In this document: piece after piece, positions 47,479 to 55,952 of the stretch | Position numbering within the stretch: the first letter of the stretch is position 1 | Layout of the letters: every line of letters starts with the position of its first letter | DNA from: Serratia liquefaciens ATCC 27592 | Lineage (GTDB): Bacteria; Pseudomonadota; Gammaproteobacteria; Enterobacterales; Enterobacteriaceae | Length of the DNA: 64,000 bases | NCBI RefSeq assembly: GCF_000422085.1 | Contig: NC_021741.1 | Coordinates: 4,278,001-4,342,000, forward strand | Direction: 5' to 3' | Made by a program: the position numbers and the translations under genes | Notes under the pieces: model-generated | What the model was told of the DNA's origin: nothing | Database searches by the model: none | The model's input: the letters and a program-made list of their open reading frames with translations, nothing else

Positions 47479-47716
47479 GTTTTACTCCAGGTCGGATTAA
47501 AAAATCAGTCAAGTTTTCTATTTTCTCAGACTCCGCATTAAAACGGCAATCCCTAATACCAAATGAGAGCGAGTTCACAACTTATTAGCACAATTGGTCG
47601 GTTTTTCGGAATAACACTATTTTCCCGATTGTCGGCGTACACTAGTCTCAAGCGGCAAGATTTCCCTAAACTAAAATGACACGACCCCCTTGTTACTCTC
47701 ACAGGAAAATGGCTTT

Positions 47717-48469
47717 ATGAAGATCCGTACCTCTTTGATTGCATTAAGCATTGCCACTTTGGTAAGCGGCTGTCAAAACCTGAACACCGATACCCTGATG
47801 CAGTCTGGCGCGCAGGCGTTCCAGGCCGCGACGCTGAGCAATAACGACGTAAAAATCCTGAGTGATAAATCCTGCGCAGAGATGGACAGCAAGGCACAAA
47901 TCGCGCCGGCCGACAGTACCTATGCCAAACGCCTGAACAAAATCGCGGCGGCGCTGGGAGATAATATCAACGGCACGCCGGCCAACTATAAGGTCTACGT
48001 CACAAAAGACGTGAATGCCTGGGCAATGGCCAACGGCTGTATCCGCGTTTACAGCGGGCTGATGGACATGATGACCGACAATGAAGTGGAAGGCGTGCTG
48101 GGCCACGAAATGGGCCACGTGGCGCTGGGCCATACCCGCAAAGCAATGCAGGTCGCTTACGGCACCGTGGCATTGCGTACCGCAGCGGCCTCGACCGGCG
48201 GCATCATAGGGTCGCTGTCGCAGTCACAGTTGGCGGATATGGGCGAGAAGCTGGTTAACGCTCAGTTCTCCCAAAAACAGGAAAGTGAAGCCGATGACTA
48301 TTCGTTCGATCTGCTGAAACAACGCGGCATCGACCCGAACGGCCTGGTCACCAGCTTTGAAAAACTGGCTAAAATGGAGGCCGGCCGTCAGAGCAGCATG
48401 TTTGACGATCACCCCGCTTCCGAAGCGCGCGCACAGCATATTCGCGAGCGCATCGCAGCAGGCAAGTAA
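47717..48469 (+). CDS. loiP: Outer-membrane metalloprotease lipoprotein LoiP
   Basis: LoiP (YggG) is a zinc metalloprotease of family M48 held in the outer membrane by lipid; in E. coli it works with BepA. The 250-residue product has a lipoprotein signal with lipobox LVSGC (Cys19), the zinc motif HEMGHVALGH near residue 133, and the third ligand Glu in KQESEADDYSFDLL near 195. The ATG at 47717 has AGGAAAAT upstream and gives a proper signal peptide; the longer frame from 47690 does not. It is divergent from tktA and convergent with the third accessory block. Confidence 0.95.
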   Translation: MKIRTSLIALSIATLVSGCQNLNTDTLMQSGAQAFQAATLSNNDVKILSDKSCAEMDSKAQIAPADSTYAKRLNKIAAALGDNINGTPANYKVYVTKDVNAWAMANGCIRVYSGLMDMMTDNEVEGVLGHEMGHVALGHTRKAMQVAYGTVALRTAAASTGGIIGSLSQSQLADMGEKLVNAQFSQKQESEADDYSFDLLKQRGIDPNGLVTSFEKLAKMEAGRQSSMFDDHPASEARAQHIRERIAAGK

Positions 48470-48474
48470 AACAC

Positions 48475-48501
48475 AACGCCCGGCAGATGCCGGGCGTTTT
48501 T
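48475..48501 (+). terminator. loiP terminator
   Basis: AACGCCCGGC-AGAT-GCCGGGCGTT is followed by a T-run, starting 5 bases past the loiP stop. On the minus strand it also lies just after the ThDP-enzyme gene and may end that operon. Confidence 0.88.
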
Positions 48502-48508
48502 CATTTCA

Positions 48509-50149
48509 TCAGTACAATGTCTTTTGCGGTGGCCCGGCGAAGGTTAGCGGCCCAATGCTGTTCATATCCACTTCCACCACCGACGGCCCCGGATAATTAA
48601 TCGCTTCCGCCAGCACGCCGTTGAACTGCGCCGCGCTGTCCACTTTCCACGCCTTCAGCCCCATCGCCTCGGCAACCTGGGTAAATGCGGGAGTGTGCAG
48701 TTCGTTATAATACTGACGGCCGGCAAAATACTTGTCCTGAATGCCCCGCATCACGCCGTAACCGCCGTCGTTCATGATCAACAGGGTAATATTGGCCTGC
48801 TCCTGCGCCATGGTTGCCAGTTCGCCCAGGCCTAACGCCAGCCCCCCGTCCCCGACCAGCCCCACCACCTTGCGCTGCGGGTTGGCGATCGCCGTGCCAA
48901 TCGCCATTGGCAGCCCCATGCCAATCGCCCCGGCCAGCGAGTGAATGTTGCAGAGCGGCGAAATGGCGCGGAACAAACGGCTGCCCCACACGCTGCCGGA
49001 AACGGTGATATCACGCACCAACAGACCGTCCTGCGGCAACGCAGCGGCGATGGCGTCGTTCAATTTTGCATACTCTCCCGACTGCTGGCGCAGCGCACTT
49101 TCCGCCTGCTGTATCGCCGTGGCTATCTCGGCATCCCACTCGGCATTCACTTTTTCACCCGGGCTCAAACGAGCAGCCAGCGCGTTAAGCAAGGCGCCGC
49201 AGTCACCGTTGATTTGCTCGTCGGCCAGATAGTTGCGGTTGGCCGCCGCCGGATCGATATCAATTTGAACCAGCGGGCGCGGCAGCGGCAACGTCCAGGT
49301 ACGCGTCTCATTGCTGCGCAAGCGTGAACCGGCCACCAGCGTCAAATCGCACTGCGTCAGGATCGCCTCAATGCTCGGTGAGTTGTGGAACGCACGCAGG
49401 CTGCGCGGATGCCTATCAGGCAGGATACCGCGCCCATGGGTGCTGGAGATCACCACCACGCCGGCATCCGCCAGTTTGCGTACCGCATCAGCGCAGGCCA
49501 GCGCACCGCCACCCAACCACAGCAATGGGCGTTTGGCCTGTTTCACCCGCTGATACAGGCGCTCAACCGCCTCGTCACTGGCCGCCGGCAGCGGCGCAGG
49601 CGCCACGGGCTGGCTCAGCACCGAACTGGAAACCAGGCTACTTTGAATATCGATCGGGATCTCGACCGCCACCGGGCCACAAGGCACCGTCTGCGCATCG
49701 AGGATAGCCCGCTGGATCACGGCCACCGCCTGTTCCGCTGAGTTGACCCGATATGCGCGTTTGGAGCAGGCGCGCAGGAAACCCAACTGATCGCGGGTCT
49801 CATGAATGAACCCGGCGTCGGCATCCAGATAGGCCTTCTCCACCTGGCCGGTAATGTGCAGCAACGGCGTGTTGGCATTCAGCGCTTCGATCATGGCACC
49901 GACCGCATTGCCGGCCCCCGCGCCCGTGCTGGTCAAGGCTACGCCCAGACCGGAGAAACGGCCGTGGGCATCGGCCATGGTGACCGCGCCCGCTTCGCCA
50001 CGCGCCGGTACGAAACGGATGTTGCCACGTTGCCCTACCGCATCGGCAATCGGCAGATTATGAATCGAAATGATGCCGTACATCGCCGACACCTCGTACT
50101 GTTCCAGAGTCCGGGCTATCGCCTCACCAACCGTTATTTTATCGCTCAT
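48509..50149 (-). CDS. ThDP-dependent enzyme, benzoylformate-decarboxylase/acetolactate-synthase type
   Basis: A 546-residue thiamine-diphosphate enzyme with the usual three domains. The N-terminal pyrimidine domain has the activating Glu (near residue 52, ARGEAGAVTMADAHG), the middle domain runs about 190-330, and the C-terminal domain has the ThDP/Mg motif GDGGLALGLGELATMAQEQA (about 430-450) ending IMNDGGYGV. The first loop reads GIISIHNLPIAD instead of the common GxPG, so it is an atypical member. Possible roles are decarboxylation of a 2-oxo acid or carboligation. GTG/ATG choice: two ATGs in tandem (50152, 50149); the second is better spaced. It is the last gene of the nine-gene operon. 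Confidence 0.8.
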   Translation of the reverse strand: MSDKITVGEAIARTLEQYEVSAMYGIISIHNLPIADAVGQRGNIRFVPARGEAGAVTMADAHGRFSGLGVALTSTGAGAGNAVGAMIEALNANTPLLHITGQVEKAYLDADAGFIHETRDQLGFLRACSKRAYRVNSAEQAVAVIQRAILDAQTVPCGPVAVEIPIDIQSSLVSSSVLSQPVAPAPLPAASDEAVERLYQRVKQAKRPLLWLGGGALACADAVRKLADAGVVVISSTHGRGILPDRHPRSLRAFHNSPSIEAILTQCDLTLVAGSRLRSNETRTWTLPLPRPLVQIDIDPAAANRNYLADEQINGDCGALLNALAARLSPGEKVNAEWDAEIATAIQQAESALRQQSGEYAKLNDAIAAALPQDGLLVRDITVSGSVWGSRLFRAISPLCNIHSLAGAIGMGLPMAIGTAIANPQRKVVGLVGDGGLALGLGELATMAQEQANITLLIMNDGGYGVMRGIQDKYFAGRQYYNELHTPAFTQVAEAMGLKAWKVDSAAQFNGVLAEAINYPGPSVVEVDMNSIGPLTFAGPPQKTLY

Positions 50150-50201
50150 CATCTGCCTTCTTATTGTGTTCGTTGTAGGGGTTACGCACCGTCGCTCAAA
50201 G

Positions 50202-51671
50202 CTAATCGCTCCAGCGGTTCGCCTGATGGCTCAGCGCCAGGTAAAGGCTTTTCTGCTGCATATAGGCCTTGATGCCGTGCAGACCCTTTTCGCGGCCCAG
50301 ACCGCTCTCTTTGAAACCGCCGAAAGGCGTAGAAATAGAGAATGTTTTGTAGGTGTTGATCCACACGGTGCCGGTTTCCAATTGCTCCGCCAGCGCCATC
50401 GCCCGCGGGAAATCCCGGCTCCAGATCCCGGCGGCCAGCCCATACACCGAATCGTTGGCTTGCTCGATCAACTGTTGTTCGTTATCGAACGGCAGTGCCA
50501 CCAGTACCGGGCCAAAAATCTCTTCCTGGCAAGCGCGGGCACGGTTACTCAACCCTTCGATAATCGTTGGCAGGTAATAGCTGCCGCCGGCCAGCAGCGG
50601 ATCGGCCGGCGCTTCGCCGCCTATCACTACCCGGCCGCCTTCTTGCTGCGCCAGCGCCACATAATCCGCCACGCTTTGGCGATGCTTGTCGTTAATCAGC
50701 GGGCCGAGGTGCACGCCCGGCGTCAGCGGATTGCCGACCCGCAGCCCGGCCGCCAGCTCGCTCAGGCGCGCCAGCAGCGGCTGGTATAGCGAGCGATGCA
50801 CAAACAGCCGCGAGCCGGCAATGCAGGCCTGGCCGGCGGAGCTGAAAATGCCGTAGCAGATCCCGCGAGCCGCCTGTTCCAAATCGGCGTCCTCCAGCAC
50901 GATGGTCGGCGACTTGCCGCCCAGCTCCAGCGAGGTAGGGATCAGCTTCTCGGCGGCGATATGCGCCAAATGGCGACCAGTATTGGTCCCCCCGGTAAAA
51001 GAAATCTTTTTCACTAACGGGTGACGCGCCAGTGCCTCGCCAATCACCGAGCCTTTGCCCGGCAACACGCTAAGCAGTCCGGCGGGCAGGCCTGCTTGCT
51101 CAAACAGTTCCGCCAGTTTTAGCGCCATCAGCGGTGTCGCTTCGGCCGGTTTGAGGATCACCGCATTGCCCGCCGCCAGTGCGGGGGCCACCTTTTGCAT
51201 CTCACTGGCGATCGGCGAGTTCCACGGCGTAATGGCCGCGATCACGCCCAGCGGCTGATACTGGCTCAACGTCATGATCTCCGCGCTGCGCTGGGTCGGC
51301 AGTTCGCCCTCCAGCACCTCGCAGGCAGCGGCAAAGTAGCGAGCCGTCGCCGCCGCGCTGGCCACCAGCCCACGGGTTTCCGCCAGGGGTTTGCCGTTGT
51401 CGCGGGTCTGCAACTGCGCCAGCTCTTCCAGTTGCGCCATAATCAGGTTGCTGACGCGGTACAGAATGTTGGCTCGCTGATGCGGCACCAGCCCACGCCA
51501 CTCGGGGGCCCGCCAGGCGCGTTCCGCCGCGGCTACCGCATCATTGACGTCTTCAATACTGGCGGCACGCAGCCGCGCATTCACGCTGCCGTCGGCCGGG
51601 AACTGCGAGGCCATTTCATCGCCACGCCCTTCACACCAACGCCCAGCCACAAAAATCTTTAACCTTTCCAT
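50202..51671 (-). CDS. Aldehyde dehydrogenase family protein
   Basis: A 489-residue NAD(P)-dependent aldehyde dehydrogenase. Visible are ITPWNSPIASEMQKVAPALA, coenzyme site SFTGGTNTGRHLA, catalytic Glu in TSLELGGKSPTIVL and catalytic Cys in SSAGQACIAGSRLF, ending with PFGGFKESGLGREKG. It resembles enzymes for hydroxymuconic or similar semialdehydes in aromatic pathways, but the exact substrate cannot be told. It lies 49 bp before the ThDP-enzyme gene and 15 bp after the aspartate-dehydrogenase-like gene. CAGGAGCGAGT precedes the ATG. Confidence 0.87.
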   Translation of the reverse strand: MERLKIFVAGRWCEGRGDEMASQFPADGSVNARLRAASIEDVNDAVAAAERAWRAPEWRGLVPHQRANILYRVSNLIMAQLEELAQLQTRDNGKPLAETRGLVASAAATARYFAAACEVLEGELPTQRSAEIMTLSQYQPLGVIAAITPWNSPIASEMQKVAPALAAGNAVILKPAEATPLMALKLAELFEQAGLPAGLLSVLPGKGSVIGEALARHPLVKKISFTGGTNTGRHLAHIAAEKLIPTSLELGGKSPTIVLEDADLEQAARGICYGIFSSAGQACIAGSRLFVHRSLYQPLLARLSELAAGLRVGNPLTPGVHLGPLINDKHRQSVADYVALAQQEGGRVVIGGEAPADPLLAGGSYYLPTIIEGLSNRARACQEEIFGPVLVALPFDNEQQLIEQANDSVYGLAAGIWSRDFPRAMALAEQLETGTVWINTYKTFSISTPFGGFKESGLGREKGLHGIKAYMQQKSLYLALSHQANRWSD

Positions 51672-51686
51672 ACTCGCTCCTGCCGT

Positions 51687-52481
51687 TCAGGCAATAAAAC
51701 CACCGTCGATCAGACGGCGGCAGGCTTGTACCGCGCTCAGCGCCGCCAGGGTTGATGTCTTGGGATTGCTTGCCAGCGGGTTGCCGCTCAGCTCAATGTG
51801 AAACTCACCGAAATTGCCGCACACCTGCAGCCGGTGGGTATTGCGTCGGGTCGCGGGATCGACCAGCAACCGCACCCGGGTGGCGTCCATTCCCAGGCCG
51901 TTGAGCGCAATGGTCGCCGCCACATTGGCGTTCGCCGGGAATAACCGCGCCGCCTCCCGCGCCGAGCCTTCGAAAAACACCTGCGCCTCGCTTACCGCAT
52001 CGAGATCAATCAATTGCTCTGCCATACTGCCGCGCCAGCTGGCCGGACTTTTACACGCCTGATAAGTGACGCTGTCCAGACCGCCCTCACGTGCCGACGC
52101 CAAGCCGTCCATGCCCGCCACCGCACCGGACAGCACGATCACCTGGCCCCGATGCTGCCGACAGGCTTGCTGCAAACGCTGCTGCAACGCGGCATCCGCT
52201 AACGCGCCGGTAGAGATCACCGCTAAAGGCCAACCGCGCGTGACCACCGCCTCACCGAACTCCGCCACCGCCTGCTGGCTGGCGCACTCCAGCACCAGAT
52301 CCGGCTTTTCAGCACAGTGGTCGGGGTGGGTCAACGCCAGCACCTGGCCACCAAAGGCGTTGGCAATCGCCGCATGATGAGCCGCACGCGCGACAATCCA
52401 ACCAACGCTCACCCCGTCCGGCAGGCGGGACAGCACCTCTGTGGCCATTGCGCCGTAACCAATCATCATGATCTTCTTCAT
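51687..52481 (-). CDS. L-aspartate dehydrogenase-like protein (NadX family)
   Basis: A 264-residue NAD(P)-dependent oxidoreductase of the aspartate dehydrogenase family, which interconverts L-aspartate and iminoaspartate/oxaloacetate. Rossmann motif MIGYGAMATEVLSRL, then STGALAD, the active-site LSGAVAGMDGLASAREGG, FPANANVAATIAL and the C-terminal SGNPLASNPKTSTLAALSAV (conserved His/Asn/Pro region) are seen. In some bacteria the family works in NAD synthesis, but here it is in the middle of an aromatic operon, so it may act on an amino- or imino-acid from ring cleavage. AGAGG precedes the ATG. Confidence 0.83.
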   Translation of the reverse strand: MKKIMMIGYGAMATEVLSRLPDGVSVGWIVARAAHHAAIANAFGGQVLALTHPDHCAEKPDLVLECASQQAVAEFGEAVVTRGWPLAVISTGALADAALQQRLQQACRQHRGQVIVLSGAVAGMDGLASAREGGLDSVTYQACKSPASWRGSMAEQLIDLDAVSEAQVFFEGSAREAARLFPANANVAATIALNGLGMDATRVRLLVDPATRRNTHRLQVCGNFGEFHIELSGNPLASNPKTSTLAALSAVQACRRLIDGGFIA

Positions 52482-52498
52482 CTTTTCAGCCTCTGCGG

Positions 52499-53293
52499 TT
52501 AAAGATGGCGGTTAAAGCCGCCGGAGACGTCCAGCGCGGCCCCGGTGGTAAAGGACGCCAGAGGCGAAGCCAGGAACAGCAGCGCCCGTGCCGGCTCCTG
52601 CGGTTTCCCCAGGCGTTTCATCGGGATGCCGCGTCGTTCGGCAATCGCCGCCGTCCACTGCTCCCAGCTTTGATCTTTATCGCTGCGCTCGTCGAAGCGG
52701 CGGCGCCACTGGCCGGACTCCACCATGCCCAACAGGATCGAGTTGACGCGAATGCCCTTGTCCACCAGCTCTTTCGACAGCGTCAGCGTCATGTTGAGCA
52801 GTGCCGCACGCGCCGCCGAGGTGGCGATCATGTGTTCTTCCGGCTGCAAGGCCAAAAGCGAATTCACACAGGTGATGGAAGCGATATCCGAACGCTCCAA
52901 CGCCGGCAAAAATGCCTGCACCGGGTTAATCACGCCGAACAGCTTTAGCTCCGCCTCATGCAGCCAGGCGGTGCGCGGCGTTTGATCAAAATGCGCGACG
53001 AACCCCTGGCCGGCGTTGTTGATCAACAAATCTACGCCGCCGAAGCGTGCAGTCACCTGGGCGGCAAACTGCGTTACCTGCGACTCGTCCAGCACGTCGC
53101 AGCACAGTGCCAGGATCTCCGCCTGCGGAAACTCATGGCGCAGGCTGGCTTCGGCACCGGCCAGTTTGTCCGGATTGCGGCCGCAAAATGCCACCTTCGC
53201 GCCTTCCGCCAGCAGCAGACGCAGGGTTTCGAAACCGATGCCCGACGAACCGCCGGTGACCACCGCGACCCGTTTCTCAAGCTGAAAATTCAT
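52499..53293 (-). CDS. SDR family protein lacking the catalytic Tyr-Lys pair
   Basis: A 264-residue short-chain dehydrogenase-type protein. The cofactor motif VVTGGSSGIGFETLRLL, the NNAG motif in LLINNAGQGF and the Ser of the active site (CVNSLLALQ) are intact. Where YxxxK is expected, however, the sequence is IATSAARAALLN, so Tyr and Lys are replaced by Thr and Arg. It may be a binding protein, or an enzyme with changed chemistry. The start codon overlaps the hydrolase stop (ATGA). Confidence 0.85.
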   Translation of the reverse strand: MNFQLEKRVAVVTGGSSGIGFETLRLLLAEGAKVAFCGRNPDKLAGAEASLRHEFPQAEILALCCDVLDESQVTQFAAQVTARFGGVDLLINNAGQGFVAHFDQTPRTAWLHEAELKLFGVINPVQAFLPALERSDIASITCVNSLLALQPEEHMIATSAARAALLNMTLTLSKELVDKGIRVNSILLGMVESGQWRRRFDERSDKDQSWEQWTAAIAERRGIPMKRLGKPQEPARALLFLASPLASFTTGAALDVSGGFNRHL

Positions 53294-54108
53294 GGTTGAA
53301 TTGCTCCCGTAAAATCCTGCAGATAGCGGTTAAATTGCCCCGGCGCATCGAGATAGCTGGCATGCCCGGCCCCCTCAATCAGGCGCAGTGTCGCGTCCTG
53401 CTGTTGCGCCAGCACCGCCGCCGCTTCCGGTGGCGTGATCCGATCGCAGTCACCGCACCACACCTGCAACGGGCCGCGGTACTGCGCCAGATAGCGGCCG
53501 ATATCGTCGTTGGCCAGCATCCAGGCGGCATTGAGAAAACCCTCGGGATCCAGCTGCTGCATGCCGTTGCGTACCCAGGCAATATCTTGAGGATCCGCAC
53601 CTTCACGCAGTAACGCCGCCGCCCGCTGCTCGCCGTAGCCCTGCGGCCCAAGCTGCTCAATCAGCTGTTTTCTCTGGCTATAAACCTGTTGGCGTTTCTC
53701 CAGCGGTGCGTTGGCGTAGCCCTGCGCCGGATCCGCCAACACCAGCCCACATAATCCGTCGGGATAACCGGCAGCATAGGCGCTACCGATCAAGGCGCCG
53801 AGCGAGTGACCGACGATCAGCGGTTGCTCCAACTGCAAGTGCGCCACCAGCGCCGCCAGCGCGGCGGCGTAGGCGGCGGCATCCGGCTCGCTGACCGTCA
53901 GCGGCAGGCTGCCGCCGTAGCCTGGGGCGTCCCAGGCCAGCAAGCGATGACCGTCGGCCAGCCCCGAGTCATTGAACTGCTTGATCCACGAGGCCGAACC
54001 GGAACTGATGCCGTGCAGCAACACCACCGGGCGACCGTGACCCGCCTCGCGCCAGCTCAGGGTAAACTCCCCGCAGCGCGCCTGCTGACGTTGCGCCAGG
54101 CCGTTCAT
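53290..54108 (-). CDS. Alpha/beta hydrolase, possible meta-cleavage product hydrolase
   Basis: A 272-residue alpha/beta-hydrolase with a full triad: nucleophile Ser in VGHSLGALIG, Asp in VWCGDCDRITP and His in EGAGHASYLDAP; the oxyanion segment is LLHGISSGSASW. Carbon-carbon bond hydrolases of meta-cleavage pathways (such as DmpD/MhpC) have this layout, and its operon has an extradiol dioxygenase, so that role is likely but not proven. It starts with the ATG at 54108 that shares a base with the cupin stop (TGATG); the longer frame overlaps the cupin gene. It overlaps the SDR start by 4 bp. Confidence 0.85.
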   Translation of the reverse strand: MNGLAQRQQARCGEFTLSWREAGHGRPVVLLHGISSGSASWIKQFNDSGLADGHRLLAWDAPGYGGSLPLTVSEPDAAAYAAALAALVAHLQLEQPLIVGHSLGALIGSAYAAGYPDGLCGLVLADPAQGYANAPLEKRQQVYSQRKQLIEQLGPQGYGEQRAAALLREGADPQDIAWVRNGMQQLDPEGFLNAAWMLANDDIGRYLAQYRGPLQVWCGDCDRITPPEAAAVLAQQQDATLRLIEGAGHASYLDAPGQFNRYLQDFTGAIQP

Positions 54109-54632
54109 CAGTTGCGTTTCACTTTGGATAACGGGTGATCCGCCGGGTAGGTCGGGGTTTCCGGTTTGGCGGTACCGAGCATCACGCACATCAATGCCTC
54201 TTCTTCGCCGTGGTTGAACAACCCACGGTAGACTCCGGCCGGCACCGAGATCAGATCGCGCTCTTTCAGCTTGGTTTCGTAATACTCGCTACCGTCCTGG
54301 ATCATCAGCGTGATGCTGCCCTTCAGCATAAAGAACACCTCTTCCACGTCATCGTGCAGGTGCAACGGGCCCTCGCACTTCGAAGGCAGCACCATGGTGG
54401 AGAAGGTGAAGTTGCCTGCCGGAATGGTATTGGTGTCGCTGGCTACCCCGGTGGCGCCGGTACCGATGTAGCGCATCTGCGCACGGCGGTATTTCGGGTC
54501 GTAATCGGCCTGGAACTTCAACGCGTTCCAGTCATATTTACGGCCTTCAAAGCGGGCGATACGCGATTCCACCCAATGCTCAATCGATTGATCCTGCGGC
54601 TTGACGCCAGCTTGCTTCTCAACCTGGGACAT
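54108..54632 (-). CDS. Cupin domain protein
   Basis: A 174-residue single-domain cupin. The first cupin motif is GPLHLHDDVEEVFFMLKG (near residue 87), with the His-x-His and Glu metal ligands in place; the second is SVPAGVYRGLFNHGEEEA, in which a Tyr stands near the usual final His. It could be a small ring-cleaving dioxygenase, an isomerase, or a binding protein. The N-terminal 50 residues (HWVESRIARFEGRKYDWNAL) are not typical of known cupins. GAGGAG precedes the ATG at 54632. It lies 33 bp after the MFS gene. Confidence 0.8.
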   Translation of the reverse strand: MSQVEKQAGVKPQDQSIEHWVESRIARFEGRKYDWNALKFQADYDPKYRRAQMRYIGTGATGVASDTNTIPAGNFTFSTMVLPSKCEGPLHLHDDVEEVFFMLKGSITLMIQDGSEYYETKLKERDLISVPAGVYRGLFNHGEEEALMCVMLGTAKPETPTYPADHPLSKVKRN

Positions 54633-54665
54633 GTTGTAACTCCTCTGTTGAATCAAACGGTTAAA

Positions 54666-55928
54666 TCAATACTTCTTCAGTAACGGCAGCAGAATGATGC
54701 AGCCGATCAGGGCCATCACCACCAGGAACAGCAAGCCGTTATCCATGTTGCCGGTGGCGGCGATCAGCGCCCCCATCAGCACCGGTGCCAGCGCACCGGC
54801 AAAATTGCCCAATCCGTTAAAAATACCGCCGGCGGTGGCGCTGACCTTGCTGCTGGTGGCTTTCGCCAGCAGGGCAAAGATGTTTGGCGCACCGGCCCCC
54901 CACATAAAGGTGCTGAAAGCCATGGCGGCGATCACGCTGTAAGTGCCCTGCAACTGCAGCACCACGGCCAGCCCCAGCCCGGCGCCGCACAGCGAGACAA
55001 AACAGGCCAGTGCGCGACGATCCAGCTTGTCCGACAGCCAGGCGCCGACCACTTCGCCCAGCAGCATGGCGATAAACGGCAGCGATGACAGATAACCGGC
55101 GTGCTCCAGATGAATACCTTTGCCCTTGATCAGGTAGCTCGGCAGCCAGCCGTTCATGCCCCACAGGTAGGTCAGGAAGGCGATGTTAAACAGGCAGATC
55201 ATCCAAAAATGCGGGTTGCGCAGCAGCTCATGGCGATGCAGTTTACGTTCGGCAATAGCCGGTTTGGAAACGCTAGCCGCCGCGGGGCGTGACACGTTGA
55301 GATGACGCATGCCGAACAGCACCAGCAGCATCACCGGCAGCGTCAGGAACGCCATAAAGAAGAAGGTGGTCTGCCAGTCAAAGGTGTTAAGGATGTACAG
55401 CGTAACCGGGAAGCCGAGCGCGGCGCCCAATGGCGTACCCAGCAGCCACAACATGGTGGCGCGTGCCTGCAGGCGCTGCGGGAAGGCCTGGCGAATGATG
55501 GCGTAGGCCATTGGCAGCAGCGGACCTTCGGCAATGCCGAGGAAAATGCGCAGCGTCATCATGCTGTGATAAGAGCGTGTCATGCCCATAAGCACCATCA
55601 GTACGCCCCACACCACCATCATGCCAATCAGCACCTTGACCGGGTTCAAGCGGTCGCCAATTCCGCTCAGCAACATCGAAGAGATGCCGTAGGAGAACAA
55701 AAACGCGCTCATCAGCAACCCCAGCCGCGCCGGGTCAAAACTGATGCCCAGCGCCTGCTGGAATTCAGTATCGGAAAACAGTGCCGCGATGCTGATCTTG
55801 TCGAAAAACGCCAGCAGCACGCAGGCAAACAGCGCGATGGGCACCGACCAGCGCACTCGTTGCTGCGGATTTTCGGCAACAGCATCCCCCACCCGTTCAG
55901 CGCGGGCGTCAATCTCTTGCGTAGTCAT
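54666..55928 (-). CDS. MFS transporter of the aromatic block (ACS-like)
   Basis: A 420-residue inner-membrane carrier of the major facilitator superfamily, with 12 predicted helices. ALFACVLLAFFDKISIAALF is helix 1, with an Asp typical of the ACS branch (DRVN-like, here DKIS), followed by GISSMLLSGIGDRLNP and RIFLGIAEGPLLPMAYAII. It lies in the operon between the reductase and the cupin genes and probably brings in the aromatic substrate or a related organic acid. CGGGAGCGTTTC precedes the ATG, and the reductase stop is 24 bp upstream. Confidence 0.87.
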   Translation of the reverse strand: MTTQEIDARAERVGDAVAENPQQRVRWSVPIALFACVLLAFFDKISIAALFSDTEFQQALGISFDPARLGLLMSAFLFSYGISSMLLSGIGDRLNPVKVLIGMMVVWGVLMVLMGMTRSYHSMMTLRIFLGIAEGPLLPMAYAIIRQAFPQRLQARATMLWLLGTPLGAALGFPVTLYILNTFDWQTTFFFMAFLTLPVMLLVLFGMRHLNVSRPAAASVSKPAIAERKLHRHELLRNPHFWMICLFNIAFLTYLWGMNGWLPSYLIKGKGIHLEHAGYLSSLPFIAMLLGEVVGAWLSDKLDRRALACFVSLCGAGLGLAVVLQLQGTYSVIAAMAFSTFMWGAGAPNIFALLAKATSSKVSATAGGIFNGLGNFAGALAPVLMGALIAATGNMDNGLLFLVVMALIGCIILLPLLKKY

Positions 55929-55952
55929 GAAACGCTCCCGAGGTTACGGGCG

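Noticed and set aside
45376..47541. A 721-codon open frame on the plus strand opposite tktA
   Set aside because: It mirrors the tktA codons on the other strand, has a repetitive His/Val/Gly-rich composition and no family motif; tktA itself is unmistakable.
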